Below are positions 48,840-56,690 of a DNA stretch of 64,000 nt, piece after piece. The notes beneath the pieces were generated by a model. That model did not search any database and was not told where the DNA came from. It worked only from the letters and a program-made list of their open reading frames with translations. This DNA comes from a virus. The stretch spans positions 1-64,000 of the IMG/VR virus record IMGVR_UViG_3300042923_001201; one strand, given 5' to 3'. The stretch's first letter is position 1. Each line of letters starts with the position of its first letter. The position numbers were made by a program, and so were the translations under genes.

Positions 48840-49531
48840 GCTAAACCTCCGTTTTGATTTTGAATTTTAAATTCTAACTCTTTTTTAATAAATTCTTGTA
48901 TTTCTGAGAATCTATTAATAGTCATTTCAATTTTTTCTGAAGGATAGGTTTTTTCAAATCCTTTGGGTGTTTTTAGCATATATTTAATTTTTCTAGGTGT
49001 AATTGATAAAAATTTTGTAACTACTTTCATTAGGTCCTTATCAATTGAATTAACAAAATCTTTAATATCTCTTGTTTCCCACTCTCTAAATCTAACCCAA
49101 GGATTTGCACTTCCATTATCAATTAAAAATAATCTATTATTTTTATACCCATAATTGCCTGAGTGTCTGTCTCCATTATTTATAATAATATCAAATAGTG
49201 TTAATAATTTTGATTCAGTTTTTGTCTTTGTTCTTCCATCACTATTTGCTTTATCTGCAACTATAAACTTGTCTTCCCACCAATGAACTGAACAGTATTT
49301 ATTTAGTCCGAATACATCTCCCGTATTAATTAATTCTACCTTATTTGTAGGAATACCTAGTGTCTTACCTAGTCTGTAAGCAAAACATTCCATTAGTGCC
49401 TCTTCAAAGTTTTCACCTTTAATCATTACCTTTTTGTCTTCAAATTTGCCAATAACCTTTGGTGTAATTCCTCCGTGGCTCTTTCTTGCGTCATTTTTTG
49501 ACAATACAACTTCGATTTTACTTGAGTCCAT
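48833..49531 (-). CDS. HipA/PI3-kinase-like phosphotransferase (232 aa)
   Basis: Lys38 in K-V-M-I-K-G-E could bind ATP. The catalytic loop N-G-D-R-H-S-G-N (119-126) and metal motif L-I-D-N-G (136-140) are the HipA/phosphatidylinositol-kinase pattern. The N-terminal 20 residues (L-S-K-N-D-A-R-K-S-H-G-G) resemble a loop in such kinases. It phosphorylates protein or a small molecule; the target is unknown. AAAGGAGG ribosome site; promoter at 49553-49599. Confidence 0.72.
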   Translation of the reverse strand: MDSSKIEVVLSKNDARKSHGGITPKVIGKFEDKKVMIKGENFEEALMECFAYRLGKTLGIPTNKVELINTGDVFGLNKYCSVHWWEDKFIVADKANSDGRTKTKTESKLLTLFDIIINNGDRHSGNYGYKNNRLFLIDNGSANPWVRFREWETRDIKDFVNSIDKDLMKVVTKFLSITPRKIKYMLKTPKGFEKTYPSEKIEMTINRFSEIQEFIKKELEFKIQNQNGGLAC

Positions 49532-49544
49532 TTTAATCCTCCTT

Positions 49545-49599
49545 ATAAAATAAAAAAATCGTTATGATAAATTATATACATAACGATTTTTTCTGTAAA
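49545..49599 (-). promoter_or_regulatory. Promoter nested in a terminator-type inverted repeat
   Basis: TGGTTTACA (TTTACA 49594-49599), 17 bases, TATAAT. The -10 lies in the 12-base loop (49567-49578) of a perfect 14-pair repeat (49579-49592 with 49553-49566) whose second arm ends in six T. It terminates the 51068-49611 transcript and starts the next. Confidence 0.8.
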
Positions 49600-49610
49600 C
49601 CAGGATTCAA

Positions 49611-51068
49611 TTATTTATATAACTCTTTGAAATAATTATGTTTAAACTGATTGTCATACCAATCTTTGTTAAAATGTTCAGGTTTGACATAATATTCATA
49701 GAGTTCAAAGAATAAGTCTTTATAGGCTTGAGGGTATGTTTTAGCCCAAAGTACAGCTCGCTCAATATCCTCATTGCTGCTAACTACAAGATGATTTTTA
49801 AATTTTTTAGGAATCTGAAGGTTATCAATGTCATAGTTATCCGCAATAAGTGGAATAACCCCGTTGAGCAAAGACGAATACATACGGAAGTTCAATGAAT
49901 CATACTTGCCGTAAAAACATTTAAGGATAATTGTGAATCTATAATCTTTTTGCTCTTGATGATATTCTGCCTGTGAAACAGTAGGTTTTACATTTTTATT
50001 AAGTGAAATACTTTTAATAACTTCAAATGCCTTTTCATCTTTAATCTTTTTATTTTTAAATTTCTTTGTTTCTAACGGGTCTAAAATTTCACTCTGCGTA
50101 ATAGTTGAAGTTCCATCAGTTTGAGTTCTAATTGTTGCATCAACCGATAGGTCATTGAAGAATCGAGTCCAATCATGAAGCCTGTATGAAACATCATAAG
50201 GAAAAGTACCGCCAAAAATAAAGTCATGCTTTTTCTCCTCCAAAATAGTAGATAATTCGGCTATTGTAGGTTCTTCATTTCCATAAGCGTCTTGTAATTG
50301 TGCTGATGGAAACTCATGAAAGTCTCTCATAGGGCCTCGTTTATCATCCACGAAGTAAAAACACTTAACATTTTTCGTTAAGGGATTTACTTTGGCACTA
50401 AACGGGTACCAAATAGAGCTAGTGTCGTGAGAGAATGAGTAATGCCAAAGGTCTTTGTACTCTTTCATCAATCTTATGAGCAGGTATAAAGGGTACATAT
50501 TTCGTTGACTTATCATTCTGAAACTGAAGAATTGTTGTTCGCCGTTTAGTCTTCGTTGTGCAGTTCTTAAAGCGCCCGCAGATAACTTTTCACTTTTTTC
50601 ATCATAAGGAATAATTTCGTGATTCCGTTCATATACTAGGAATAGAGCAGAAGTGAGAGTACCCACAAGATTGTTAAAAATCCAAGGCTCGCCAGAAATA
50701 AGGTTAGTAAAAAGCTCTTGCATATAAGAATAAGTATGTTGAAAAGCTTTCTTATCATCATAAAACAACTCCTGTTCTCCAATTTCCATCCTCATGAATT
50801 TACCAGCGGCATCAAGATTAATATAAATACAGTCTTCAAGTACAGGAATTTCTTGTGCAGCTTCCATCCAAACTCCTTTTGAACTTGAGGATCGCGCAAT
50901 CAAAAATACATTAAAATCTTTTTTAAGTATTTTTACAGTATTAAGAATATATGAATAAGATAGGAAATTCGTTTTCTTACTAAGGTTTCGTTCAAGTAGA
51001 AATAGCATAATATTTTTCTTACCAGGAATATACTTTTTATAGTTTACAATTTCATAAGTTTTGGACAT
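49611..51068 (-). CDS. GT-B/exostosin-like glycosyltransferase candidate (485 aa)
   Basis: GAGGAGG ribosome site inside the preceding gene. Residues 10-60 (K-K-N-I-M-L-F-L-L-E-R-N ... F-N-V-F-L-I-A-R-S) begin a Rossmann half. The second half has I-I-L-K-C-F-Y-G-K-Y-D, R-M-Y-S-S-L-L-N-G-V-I-P-L-I-A-D (about 400-415), the same R-x-x-x-x-L-x-x-G-x-I-P motif as exostosin/GT-B enzymes. It resembles the 47634 product in this region, so the two may be diverged paralogues. Last gene of the sugar operon. Confidence 0.6.
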   Translation of the reverse strand: MSKTYEIVNYKKYIPGKKNIMLFLLERNLSKKTNFLSYSYILNTVKILKKDFNVFLIARSSSSKGVWMEAAQEIPVLEDCIYINLDAAGKFMRMEIGEQELFYDDKKAFQHTYSYMQELFTNLISGEPWIFNNLVGTLTSALFLVYERNHEIIPYDEKSEKLSAGALRTAQRRLNGEQQFFSFRMISQRNMYPLYLLIRLMKEYKDLWHYSFSHDTSSIWYPFSAKVNPLTKNVKCFYFVDDKRGPMRDFHEFPSAQLQDAYGNEEPTIAELSTILEEKKHDFIFGGTFPYDVSYRLHDWTRFFNDLSVDATIRTQTDGTSTITQSEILDPLETKKFKNKKIKDEKAFEVIKSISLNKNVKPTVSQAEYHQEQKDYRFTIILKCFYGKYDSLNFRMYSSLLNGVIPLIADNYDIDNLQIPKKFKNHLVVSSNEDIERAVLWAKTYPQAYKDLFFELYEYYVKPEHFNKDWYDNQFKHNYFKELYK

Positions 51069-51211
51069 TAAGCTTCCTCCTCAAACATTTCCATAGCATC
51101 ACCATAACCGTCCCAATTATCAACTCCGCATGCTTGCAAACATTCTAATAGAGCTTGATCATTCAAGAGTTGTTCATATTTTTCCTTACTAATTCTTACT
51201 GTGTTATTCAT
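51068..51211 (-). CDS. Small acidic protein (47 aa)
   Basis: ATG at 51209-51211; AAAGGAG is 12 bases upstream, inside the preceding gene's end. Stop overlaps the GT start (TAATG). Acidic, Cys-containing (ALLECLQACGVDNWDGYGDAMEMFEEE). Not recognised; coupling suggests a partner of the transferase. Confidence 0.6.
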   Translation of the reverse strand: MNNTVRISKEKYEQLLNDQALLECLQACGVDNWDGYGDAMEMFEEEA

Positions 51212-51214
51212 TTG

Positions 51215-51724
51215 TTATTTAATCTCCTTTGTAGTTGATTTACAACATCTTAAACATCTGCTAATGGGTCCTGATTCAAAAATGGGTCCTCCACACCTAC
51301 AGGTTTTAGTCTTGAACAAATCCATTAGTTCCTGGTAATCATCAACCAATGACTGTCTTCCCTGTTTTATATATTGCCTAATAACATCTGCCTGACAATT
51401 TTGACTTTTACCTTTAAAGATGTCATTAAAATCATCGAAACCTCTTGCATATTCAACAAGTTCAGGATTATTGTCTAAATAGTTTACCCATAACATCTTA
51501 TACCATTGAGATAGAAACCTTTTATCATATCTTTTGCCATTTAATTCAATATGGGTGGGTTCTCTACCTTTACCATCTTGCCAACCTATAGGAACAAAAT
51601 CATCAAACCTTTTACAAGTTTGGTAGTGATTTTCTATGCTATCAAATCTTTTCCATGCAGTTATTTTTGCATAAAAAGCAGAAAATCTTTTGTCACCTTT
51701 TGAAGAACATTCAAGTATCTTCAT
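51215..51724 (-). CDS. Conserved-looking phage protein with C-terminal zinc ribbon (169 aa)
   Basis: ATG at 51722-51724 behind AGGAGG; the longer frame has none. N-terminus KILECSSKGDKRFSAFYAKI, then W-Y-K-M-L-W-V-N-Y-L, F-D-D-F-N-D-I-F-K-G-K-S-Q-N-C-Q-A-D-V-I-R-Q-Y. I recall similar sequences in other phages but no function. C-R-C-G ... C-L-R-C-C at the end is a zinc ribbon. Preceded by leader element copy 2. Confidence 0.6.
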   Translation of the reverse strand: MKILECSSKGDKRFSAFYAKITAWKRFDSIENHYQTCKRFDDFVPIGWQDGKGREPTHIELNGKRYDKRFLSQWYKMLWVNYLDNNPELVEYARGFDDFNDIFKGKSQNCQADVIRQYIKQGRQSLVDDYQELMDLFKTKTCRCGGPIFESGPISRCLRCCKSTTKEIK

Positions 51725-51803
51725 ATGTCCTCCTATATAAAATGAGAATTTTATTGCTATCATTTCCCTCTAATTTGCTTATTAGGGCAAGTTAGAGGGA
51801 GCT
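51722..51803 (-). promoter_or_regulatory. Leader RNA element, copy 2
   Basis: Nine-pair hairpin (51792-51800 with 51765-51773) extended by four pairs past an internal mismatch, then TAGCAATAAAAT, an AAAAT/ATTTT hairpin with four-base loop, and AGGAGG. The 12-base box and small hairpin are identical in layout to 36661-36738. Confidence 0.5.
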
Positions 51804-51817
51804 AGATGAAGGTAGAG

Positions 51818-52114
51818 CTATTTAATCTCAACCTGAACGTCAATTTCAGCATTTTCATTAAAATAAATGGTTTTTAGGTCTTTTTCGACTTGTTTTGTAA
51901 ATTCAACGAGTCTTTCATCAATTTGTTCTTGAGTTAACTGATTAAATATCTCTTTTTCTTCACCTTCGATGGGTTGAGTGACATTTACTTTAAAATAAAT
52001 CTGTTTCATCTTATTTCCTCCATTTGTACAATTCGGACAATCAACAGGTTCAGCTAAAGGGCCACTACCATCTTCCCAACCACCTAAATCATTACAAAGT
52101 TTACATTTTACCAT
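51818..52114 (-). CDS. Zinc-knuckle plus acidic domain protein (98 aa)
   Basis: Residues 4-29: C-K-L-C ... C-P-N-C, a DnaJ-type zinc knuckle. After residue 35 an internal ATG is preceded by GGAGGAAATAAG, so a second, 63-residue product (MKQIYFKVNVTQPIEG...) may be made in frame. Unknown function. ATG overlaps the nucleotidylyltransferase stop. Confidence 0.55.
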   Translation of the reverse strand: MVKCKLCNDLGGWEDGSGPLAEPVDCPNCTNGGNKMKQIYFKVNVTQPIEGEEKEIFNQLTQEQIDERLVEFTKQVEKDLKTIYFNENAEIDVQVEIK

Positions 52115-52884
52115 ATGGCAATGTCCTTATCTATATTTTTAGCTTTTCTATAAGCATATTGTTGAGCCTCAGCTAAGGAATCTTTATCTCCGCAGTCAAA
52201 CCATGGTGATGAAAGAAAATCAAAACTAAAACCTAAATTGTCAATATAATAATTAATTACATCTACAATTTCATATTCGCCACGACTAGAAGGTTCTAGT
52301 CCTTCTATAATGTTCCAAACATTTCTATCGTATATTTGTACGCCACAAAACGCCAAGGATGATCCGGGAACCTCAGGTTTTTCCTCAAGACTGTGTACAG
52401 TTCCATTTAGTGGATCTTTATGTCCCCCACCCCAAAAGTTTAACACTGCAAATTTTTGAAGGTCCCTTATATTTGTAAATTCTTTAACTGTAATAAATGC
52501 TCCACTATCATATTCATCAACAAATTTGTTAAGATCATCATATATAATATTATCTGCACAAAGAACAACAATATTATTATCTCTTGCAAAGTCTTTTGCC
52601 TGATACAAAGCATGAGCAACACCTTTTGGTTCATCCTGATAAAAGTATGTGAATTTACAACCATACTTTTCACCCGACTTCAAATAGTCAATCGTTTCAC
52701 CTGCTGATTTAACACCAAGTACAATTGCAATATCAGTAATTCCTGCGCTTACTAAATGCCACACTGAATACTCAATCATCAACTTGTCATAAACAGGCAT
52801 CAAGAATTTGTTTGTTACATCAGTGAGAGGAGACAATCTAGTCCCTCTCCCTCCTGCAAGGATTACGCCTTTAAATTTACTCAT
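52108..52884 (-). CDS. RmlA-like sugar-1-phosphate nucleotidylyltransferase (258 aa)
   Basis: Activates a sugar phosphate with an NTP. Signature L-A-G-G-R-G-T-R-L-S-P-L-T-D (residues 9-22), K-F-L-M-P-V-Y-D-K-L-M-I-E-Y, V-L-C-A-D-N (metal Asp), L-E-E-K-P, Y-D, and S-P-W-F-D-C-G at the end all match glucose-1-phosphate thymidylyltransferases. Length is in the short end of the family. GGAGG ribosome site. Downstream of a HAD and APH-like kinase in one operon: a complete route to an NDP-sugar or NDP-alcohol. Confidence 0.9.
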   Translation of the reverse strand: MSKFKGVILAGGRGTRLSPLTDVTNKFLMPVYDKLMIEYSVWHLVSAGITDIAIVLGVKSAGETIDYLKSGEKYGCKFTYFYQDEPKGVAHALYQAKDFARDNNIVVLCADNIIYDDLNKFVDEYDSGAFITVKEFTNIRDLQKFAVLNFWGGGHKDPLNGTVHSLEEKPEVPGSSLAFCGVQIYDRNVWNIIEGLEPSSRGEYEIVDVINYYIDNLGFSFDFLSSPWFDCGDKDSLAEAQQYAYRKAKNIDKDIAIW

Positions 52885-53471
52885 TTTTGTACCTCCACCA
52901 TAATAATATCCTTGATATTAGCACGTTCTGCGGATACTCTGCCGATTTTATTATCTTCGAATACAATTACATCTTCTCCACCCAAACCCAAAGTGTTTAG
53001 AGCAAGAATATATGGATCGGCTTCTGGTTTTGCTTTTTTAACACTTTCCTTCGTGATGATTAAAGACAAATATTGAATAATCCCTAGTTTATCAAGAATT
53101 TGCTCAATCGAACCTCTACGTCCATTGGACACAACAGCAATTTTTCTACGACCATATTGTTGTTTGATAAGATCAATTAAAATGGTATTGGGTACCATGT
53201 ATTGATCAAGACATTGACCCAAAAACATTTTTTTGTCAGCAATGACCAATAACTTCATTGTTTCATAATTTTCATCATCAAGTAAAGACCTCATAAGGAA
53301 ATCTCCACCAAATGGAGCACATGCATCAAATACTTCTTCTTTAAAAGGAATGTTATTTTTTTCAAATGCGAGTTTATATGCTTGTTTGTGACATTCCATA
53401 GTGTCAGCGAGGGTTCCATCACAATCAAAAAGTAGTGCTCGCTTGCCAATCATCATTTTTTCAAGATCCAT
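52881..53471 (-). CDS. HAD-family phosphatase/phosphomutase, beta-PGM-like (196 aa)
   Basis: ATG at 53469-53471 behind AGGAGG. Motif I D-C-D-G-T (16-20), L-A-D-T, motif II V-V-S-N-G, motif III K-P-E-A-D-P-Y, motif IV V-F-E-D-N are complete; the helical cap resembles beta-phosphoglucomutase. It could supply the sugar-1-phosphate for the next gene. An in-frame extension to ATG 53582 adds 37 residues with C-Y-C and C-F-K-N-N-C pairs but only a weak ribosome site. Confidence 0.85.
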   Translation of the reverse strand: MDLEKMMIGKRALLFDCDGTLADTMECHKQAYKLAFEKNNIPFKEEVFDACAPFGGDFLMRSLLDDENYETMKLLVIADKKMFLGQCLDQYMVPNTILIDLIKQQYGRRKIAVVSNGRRGSIEQILDKLGIIQYLSLIITKESVKKAKPEADPYILALNTLGLGGEDVIVFEDNKIGRVSAERANIKDIIMVEVQK

Positions 53472-53582
53472 ACTAAAGTTCCTCCTATAATTTGCGCAGT
53501 TATTCTTAAAACATTTCAATTTCTTCATGGGTATACCATGAACTTGTCTACTATATTTTTCATAACAATAACACTTATTCAT

Positions 53583-53813
53583 TTAAAGGTACCTAATTTC
53601 GGTAGTGCTATGTCCACCTGTCGTAGACGGAATAAAAGTTCCAATAATATCTTTTCTTTCTTTATAAACGATACAAACTGTAGCATAACTTATTGTATCG
53701 CCTGTTCTGTGAGAAAATTGAAGTATTTCAATATCAGGATTTTTATAAAAGAAATTGTTCATGTCATCTTCTACGCACGACCGGCTACCACCAAAAATTT
53801 TAGTTTTGTACAT
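53583..53813 (-). CDS. Small protein, resembling sporulation protein Cse60 family (76 aa)
   Basis: The opening M-Y-K-T-K-I-F-G-G and pattern D-M-N-N-F-F, I-E-I-L-Q-F-S-H, Y-A-T-V-C-I-V-Y-K-E-R-K recall DUF2758/Cse60 small proteins of Bacillus, but the match is from memory and weak. Sits between kinase and HAD genes, overlapping the former. Confidence 0.45.
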   Translation of the reverse strand: MYKTKIFGGSRSCVEDDMNNFFYKNPDIEILQFSHRTGDTISYATVCIVYKERKDIIGTFIPSTTGGHSTTEIRYL

Positions 53814-54822
53814 TTTTCCATTCCTCCATAACTTGATTCAGGATTTCTATACCTATACAATAACAAATTTGCATCGAATCAAAGTTTTCCTTTAATCTGA
53901 ATGGAACCATTGAAATAAAGTGACTTGCTTCAAAAAATTTTGCCGCAATTTCCCAATTTAGTCCAACATCATAATACTGAGGAATTACAATTTGAGCCAT
54001 TTCATATAAGGTATTAAATTTTTCTACATTTCCTCGAATAAAATAGTCAACTCTATGATATTCCTCAAAAAAGTAATCACTATTTACAATATAATTCCCA
54101 TCATAGATAAGATCATATTTACCATGACAAGATTGGAAAATCTTACTAATGTCATAATAAATACTGTCGGGACCTTCTCCACGTGGGTCAATTACTTTCA
54201 TATCCCAACCATCAGACAAAACATTCTGAAATGTAAAGTCTCCGTGAGATCTATACCATTTTTCTGGACGTAAAAAATTTAAAAAGTCTTGGTCGTTCGA
54301 TATTTCCTCTATTAATAACCGAAGATTTTTTAATTTTCTACCGTTAATAATTAAGTAATCTTCCTCAAAAAGAGAATGATCCTTAATTTTTTCACATCTT
54401 TCAACCATCTTATCAAGATGTTTTTCTTTTATATAAGTATCTTTGTTTCCATCGTATGTTTCTGATTCAAGTGCAATTTTGGCGCCCAATGCAACCATAT
54501 TGGACAGCGCCTCAAGGTGAAAATGTTCCAAGTCTTTTTCAATAAAAGTGTCTTTGAGAGTAGGCATATCTAAATATTCCATATCATAATAAGCTTTGTC
54601 CTTCTCAATAACGAACAAATTCACTTGAGGAAAAATTGATTCAGGGGAATAGTAATTAAATATCTTCATCCATTCAAATTGGTTCTTTAATTTTTCGAGA
54701 CCCAAAATATCATTATTTTTAGTGTTAACAATTTTCCTAACATAGGCTTGTTTATCTTTTACAATAAAGAAAGTTTCAGCCATTGATCCGCCTTTAAATT
54801 GTTTAATAATTTTAGCTTTCAA
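53800..54822 (-). CDS. APH/choline-kinase-fold small-molecule kinase (340 aa)
   Basis: TTG start at 54820-54822 behind GGAGG; the longer frame starts upstream of the promoter. H-G-D-F-T-F-Q-N (193-200) is the catalytic loop and V-I-D-P-R-G (210-215) the metal motif of aminoglycoside/choline/fructosamine kinases. The glycine-rich G-G-S-M-A-E-T-F-F region near 11 and Lys30 (V-R-K-I) bind ATP. Substrate unknown: sugar, choline or aminoalcohol. First gene of the operon. Confidence 0.82.
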   Translation of the reverse strand: MKAKIIKQFKGGSMAETFFIVKDKQAYVRKIVNTKNNDILGLEKLKNQFEWMKIFNYYSPESIFPQVNLFVIEKDKAYYDMEYLDMPTLKDTFIEKDLEHFHLEALSNMVALGAKIALESETYDGNKDTYIKEKHLDKMVERCEKIKDHSLFEEDYLIINGRKLKNLRLLIEEISNDQDFLNFLRPEKWYRSHGDFTFQNVLSDGWDMKVIDPRGEGPDSIYYDISKIFQSCHGKYDLIYDGNYIVNSDYFFEEYHRVDYFIRGNVEKFNTLYEMAQIVIPQYYDVGLNWEIAAKFFEASHFISMVPFRLKENFDSMQICYCIGIEILNQVMEEWKNVQN

Positions 54823-54835
54823 TGTAGCACCTCCA

Positions 54836-54878
54836 AATTTATATATATCATTATATATAAATTGAATGAAGGTGTAAA
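54836..54878 (-). promoter_or_regulatory. Promoter of the sugar-activation operon, with palindromic -10 region
   Basis: TGGTTTACA (TTTACA 54873-54878), 17 bases, TATAAT (54850-54855). A perfect 11-pair inverted repeat (54836-54846 with 54853-54863) brackets the -10. No T-run follows, so here it may be an operator or only a strand-opening aid. Confidence 0.72.
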
Positions 54879-54896
54879 CCAAGATTAAAATTAATT

Positions 54897-55313
54897 TTAT
54901 ACTGCAACAGATTCAAGTTGACGGATTCTTTTACCTGTGTAAACCATATCTTCATCAAATACTTTGTTAAGTACTTCAATAACAAAATCAATCAAGTTTT
55001 CGTTATATAGCTTGATTTTATTTTGAACAAAGTTACCTGAGATCTTCGATTGGATACTTGCTACTTTATTTTCGTAGGAAGGAAGTGTTTTGAGGCTTTC
55101 TTCAAGCATTACATCTTGTTTGGTATCAATATACAAAGTGATAAAAGAATTTTTATTCATTCGGATAGCTCCGATACCTTTTTGTCTTTCAGCAGTTTTC
55201 AACAATAACCAACCCGGTTTTTCAGCAAATTGTACTCTTACCTTGTCACCACATTCCATTTCGATGATTTCTTTTAGGATTCCGAGTTCTGCTTTATTGT
55301 TGTTAACTGTCAT
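54897..55313 (-). CDS. Hypothetical protein (138 aa)
   Basis: ATG at 55311-55313 behind GAAGGAGCG. Likely alpha/beta with segment G-D-K-V-R-V-Q-F-A-E-K-P-G-W-L-L-L-K-T-A. Slightly similar to transition-state regulator or AbrB-like loops but no clear match. Single gene with its own promoter. Unknown role. Confidence 0.6.
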   Translation of the reverse strand: MTVNNNKAELGILKEIIEMECGDKVRVQFAEKPGWLLLKTAERQKGIGAIRMNKNSFITLYIDTKQDVMLEESLKTLPSYENKVASIQSKISGNFVQNKIKLYNENLIDFVIEVLNKVFDEDMVYTGKRIRQLESVAV

Positions 55314-55368
55314 TATTATCGCTCCTTCTAATTGGTTGTAATTTTTTGTATTTGCGTTCCATAGATTT

Positions 55369-55397
55369 ATATTATCATAGTAGAACATTTTTGTAAA
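55369..55397 (-). promoter_or_regulatory. Leftward promoter, TTTACA-N17-TAATAT
   Basis: TTTACA (55392-55397), 17 bases, TAATAT (55369-55374). Upstream of 54897-55313. The bases from here to 55593 are AT-rich with nothing else seen. Confidence 0.65.
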
Positions 55398-55593
55398 TAG
55401 TTTTGACTCGACTTTTTTTAATTGTTTTTAATTACTAAAATTTGCTACGACATTGTTATATTATTATATTAAACCAATTTAACGTATTTTAAACATCATT
55501 TTCATAATTTAATTTTAACATTTTTCATAATAAAATTATATGATGAAATATTGTAAATATTCATAAAAATATGTAAAAAAAATAAAGCAGTTT

Positions 55594-55980
55594 TTACACC
55601 GCTTTATTAATGTAACCTAGGCTAGGATCTTCTTGACGTAGGATATTTATGTTGTTTTTTTCGAGGTACATTTTCATTATCGTTTTTTCGTCAAGATCAA
55701 GGAAGATAGCTATGTTTGATAAAAATATAAAAATGTCAAGAAATTCCTTTCGCCCTTCTTCAATTTTTTTTTCTAATTCTTCTTGAGTTAGATGAGAATA
55801 GTCTACCCAAGGTTTGTGAAATGGCAATTCACGAAGCATTTCATATGTTTCTTCGATAAGGAACATAGAGTGAGTATGAATGAAATTCATTCTTTCCTCA
55901 ATGGACATGTTTTCGCTGAATCCAAAACGTTTTTGAAATTCAGCCTGCATGTTAAGAACTGTTTGGAACGACTTTTTCAT
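55594..55980 (-). CDS. Dimeric dUTPase / all-alpha NTP pyrophosphatase (128 aa)
   Basis: All-alpha NTP-PPase: E-E-T-Y-E-M-L-R (metal-binding E-E-x-x-E, about 43-50), K-P-W, and E-F-L-D-I-F (E-x-x-D) with K-N-x-x-N at the end are the dimeric dUTPase signature. It keeps uracil out of phage DNA. GGAGG ribosome site. Confidence 0.82.
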   Translation of the reverse strand: MKKSFQTVLNMQAEFQKRFGFSENMSIEERMNFIHTHSMFLIEETYEMLRELPFHKPWVDYSHLTQEELEKKIEEGRKEFLDIFIFLSNIAIFLDLDEKTIMKMYLEKNNINILRQEDPSLGYINKAV

Positions 55981-55998
55981 CTTTTACCTCCGTTACTT

Positions 55999-56232
55999 TC
56001 ATGCACTTTTAAGATGGGGACCATCAGAGTTTTCGTTAATATTTTCAATTTCATCTTCAACAAAAGATGAAATTTCATAAGCAAAATCGTCCGCATCAGA
56101 CAAGAAATCAGGACATGATGTTAATTCATAACCCGTCTCATCCAACACATTACTTAGTTCAAGTGCGACGGAAGCAAAGGCTTTTAATGCTGCCTCAAGT
56201 TTTTTTGCATTCTCTGCAGAAATTTTATTCAT
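55999..56232 (-). CDS. Hypothetical acidic protein (77 aa)
   Basis: Not recognised. Helical N-terminus (KLEAALKAFASVALELSNVL) and acidic C-terminal half (DFLSDADDFAYEISSFVEDEIENINEN). AAGGGG upstream; promoter with TGGTACCATG element at 56274. First gene of the dUTPase transcript. Confidence 0.6.
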   Translation of the reverse strand: MNKISAENAKKLEAALKAFASVALELSNVLDETGYELTSCPDFLSDADDFAYEISSFVEDEIENINENSDGPHLKSA

Positions 56233-56273
56233 TAATTATCATGTCCCCTTGTCCATATCGGATTTTTGTACCT

Positions 56274-56325
56274 CATGGTACCATTTCACATTATTAATTA
56301 TACATAGAATTAAACGACTTGTAAA
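56274..56325 (-). promoter_or_regulatory. Promoter plus operator-like palindrome
   Basis: TTTACA (56320-56325), 17 bases, TATAAT (56297-56302), followed near the start of transcription by CATGGTACCAT (56274-56284). The 10-mer TGGTACCATG is shared with the repeat cluster at 4347-4356, suggesting one regulator for both. Confidence 0.6.
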
Positions 56326-56379
56326 TACATAATTTACATTTTAATTTCATAATTTTAACAAAGTTAGTACTGTAGACGA

Positions 56380-56568
56380 CTATTTTGTCGAAAGATTCGC
56401 TTTTAAGAAATTACCAACAATAATGAATAAATATACTAGCAGAAAAGTTTTAAACCAACTAATTTCAAAGTCTAAAGTAAAATTAAAAATAAAAGAAACA
56501 ACGTATGAGATTGCCGCTGTTAATCCCGCATGAAGCAGAAGTAAACCCAGTGTTTTAATCAATTTCAT
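56380..56568 (-). CDS. Small membrane protein, two helices (62 aa)
   Basis: AAAGGAG ribosome site. Hydrophobic segments 5-28 (TLGLLLLHAGLTAAISYVVSFIF) and 36-54 (WFKTFLLVYLFIIVGNFL). Unknown. Single gene with a promoter at 56648. Confidence 0.65.
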   Translation of the reverse strand: MKLIKTLGLLLLHAGLTAAISYVVSFIFNFTLDFEISWFKTFLLVYLFIIVGNFLKANLSTK

Positions 56569-56636
56569 TTAATATTCTCCTTTGCAGACGATTGAGGAGA
56601 TGGTCTACACCTCCATCAACGCCCTTTATGATTTTT

Positions 56637-56676
56637 TGTATATTATCATTATATATACATTCTAGCAATGTGTAAA
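56637..56676 (-). promoter_or_regulatory. Promoter with -10 in an inverted repeat
   Basis: TGGTTTACA (TTTACA 56671-56676), 17 bases, TATAAT (56648-56653). TGTATAT/ATATACA (56653-56659 with 56637-56643) brackets the -10. No T-run follows. Confidence 0.7.
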
Positions 56677-56690
56677 CCATTGTACAACCA

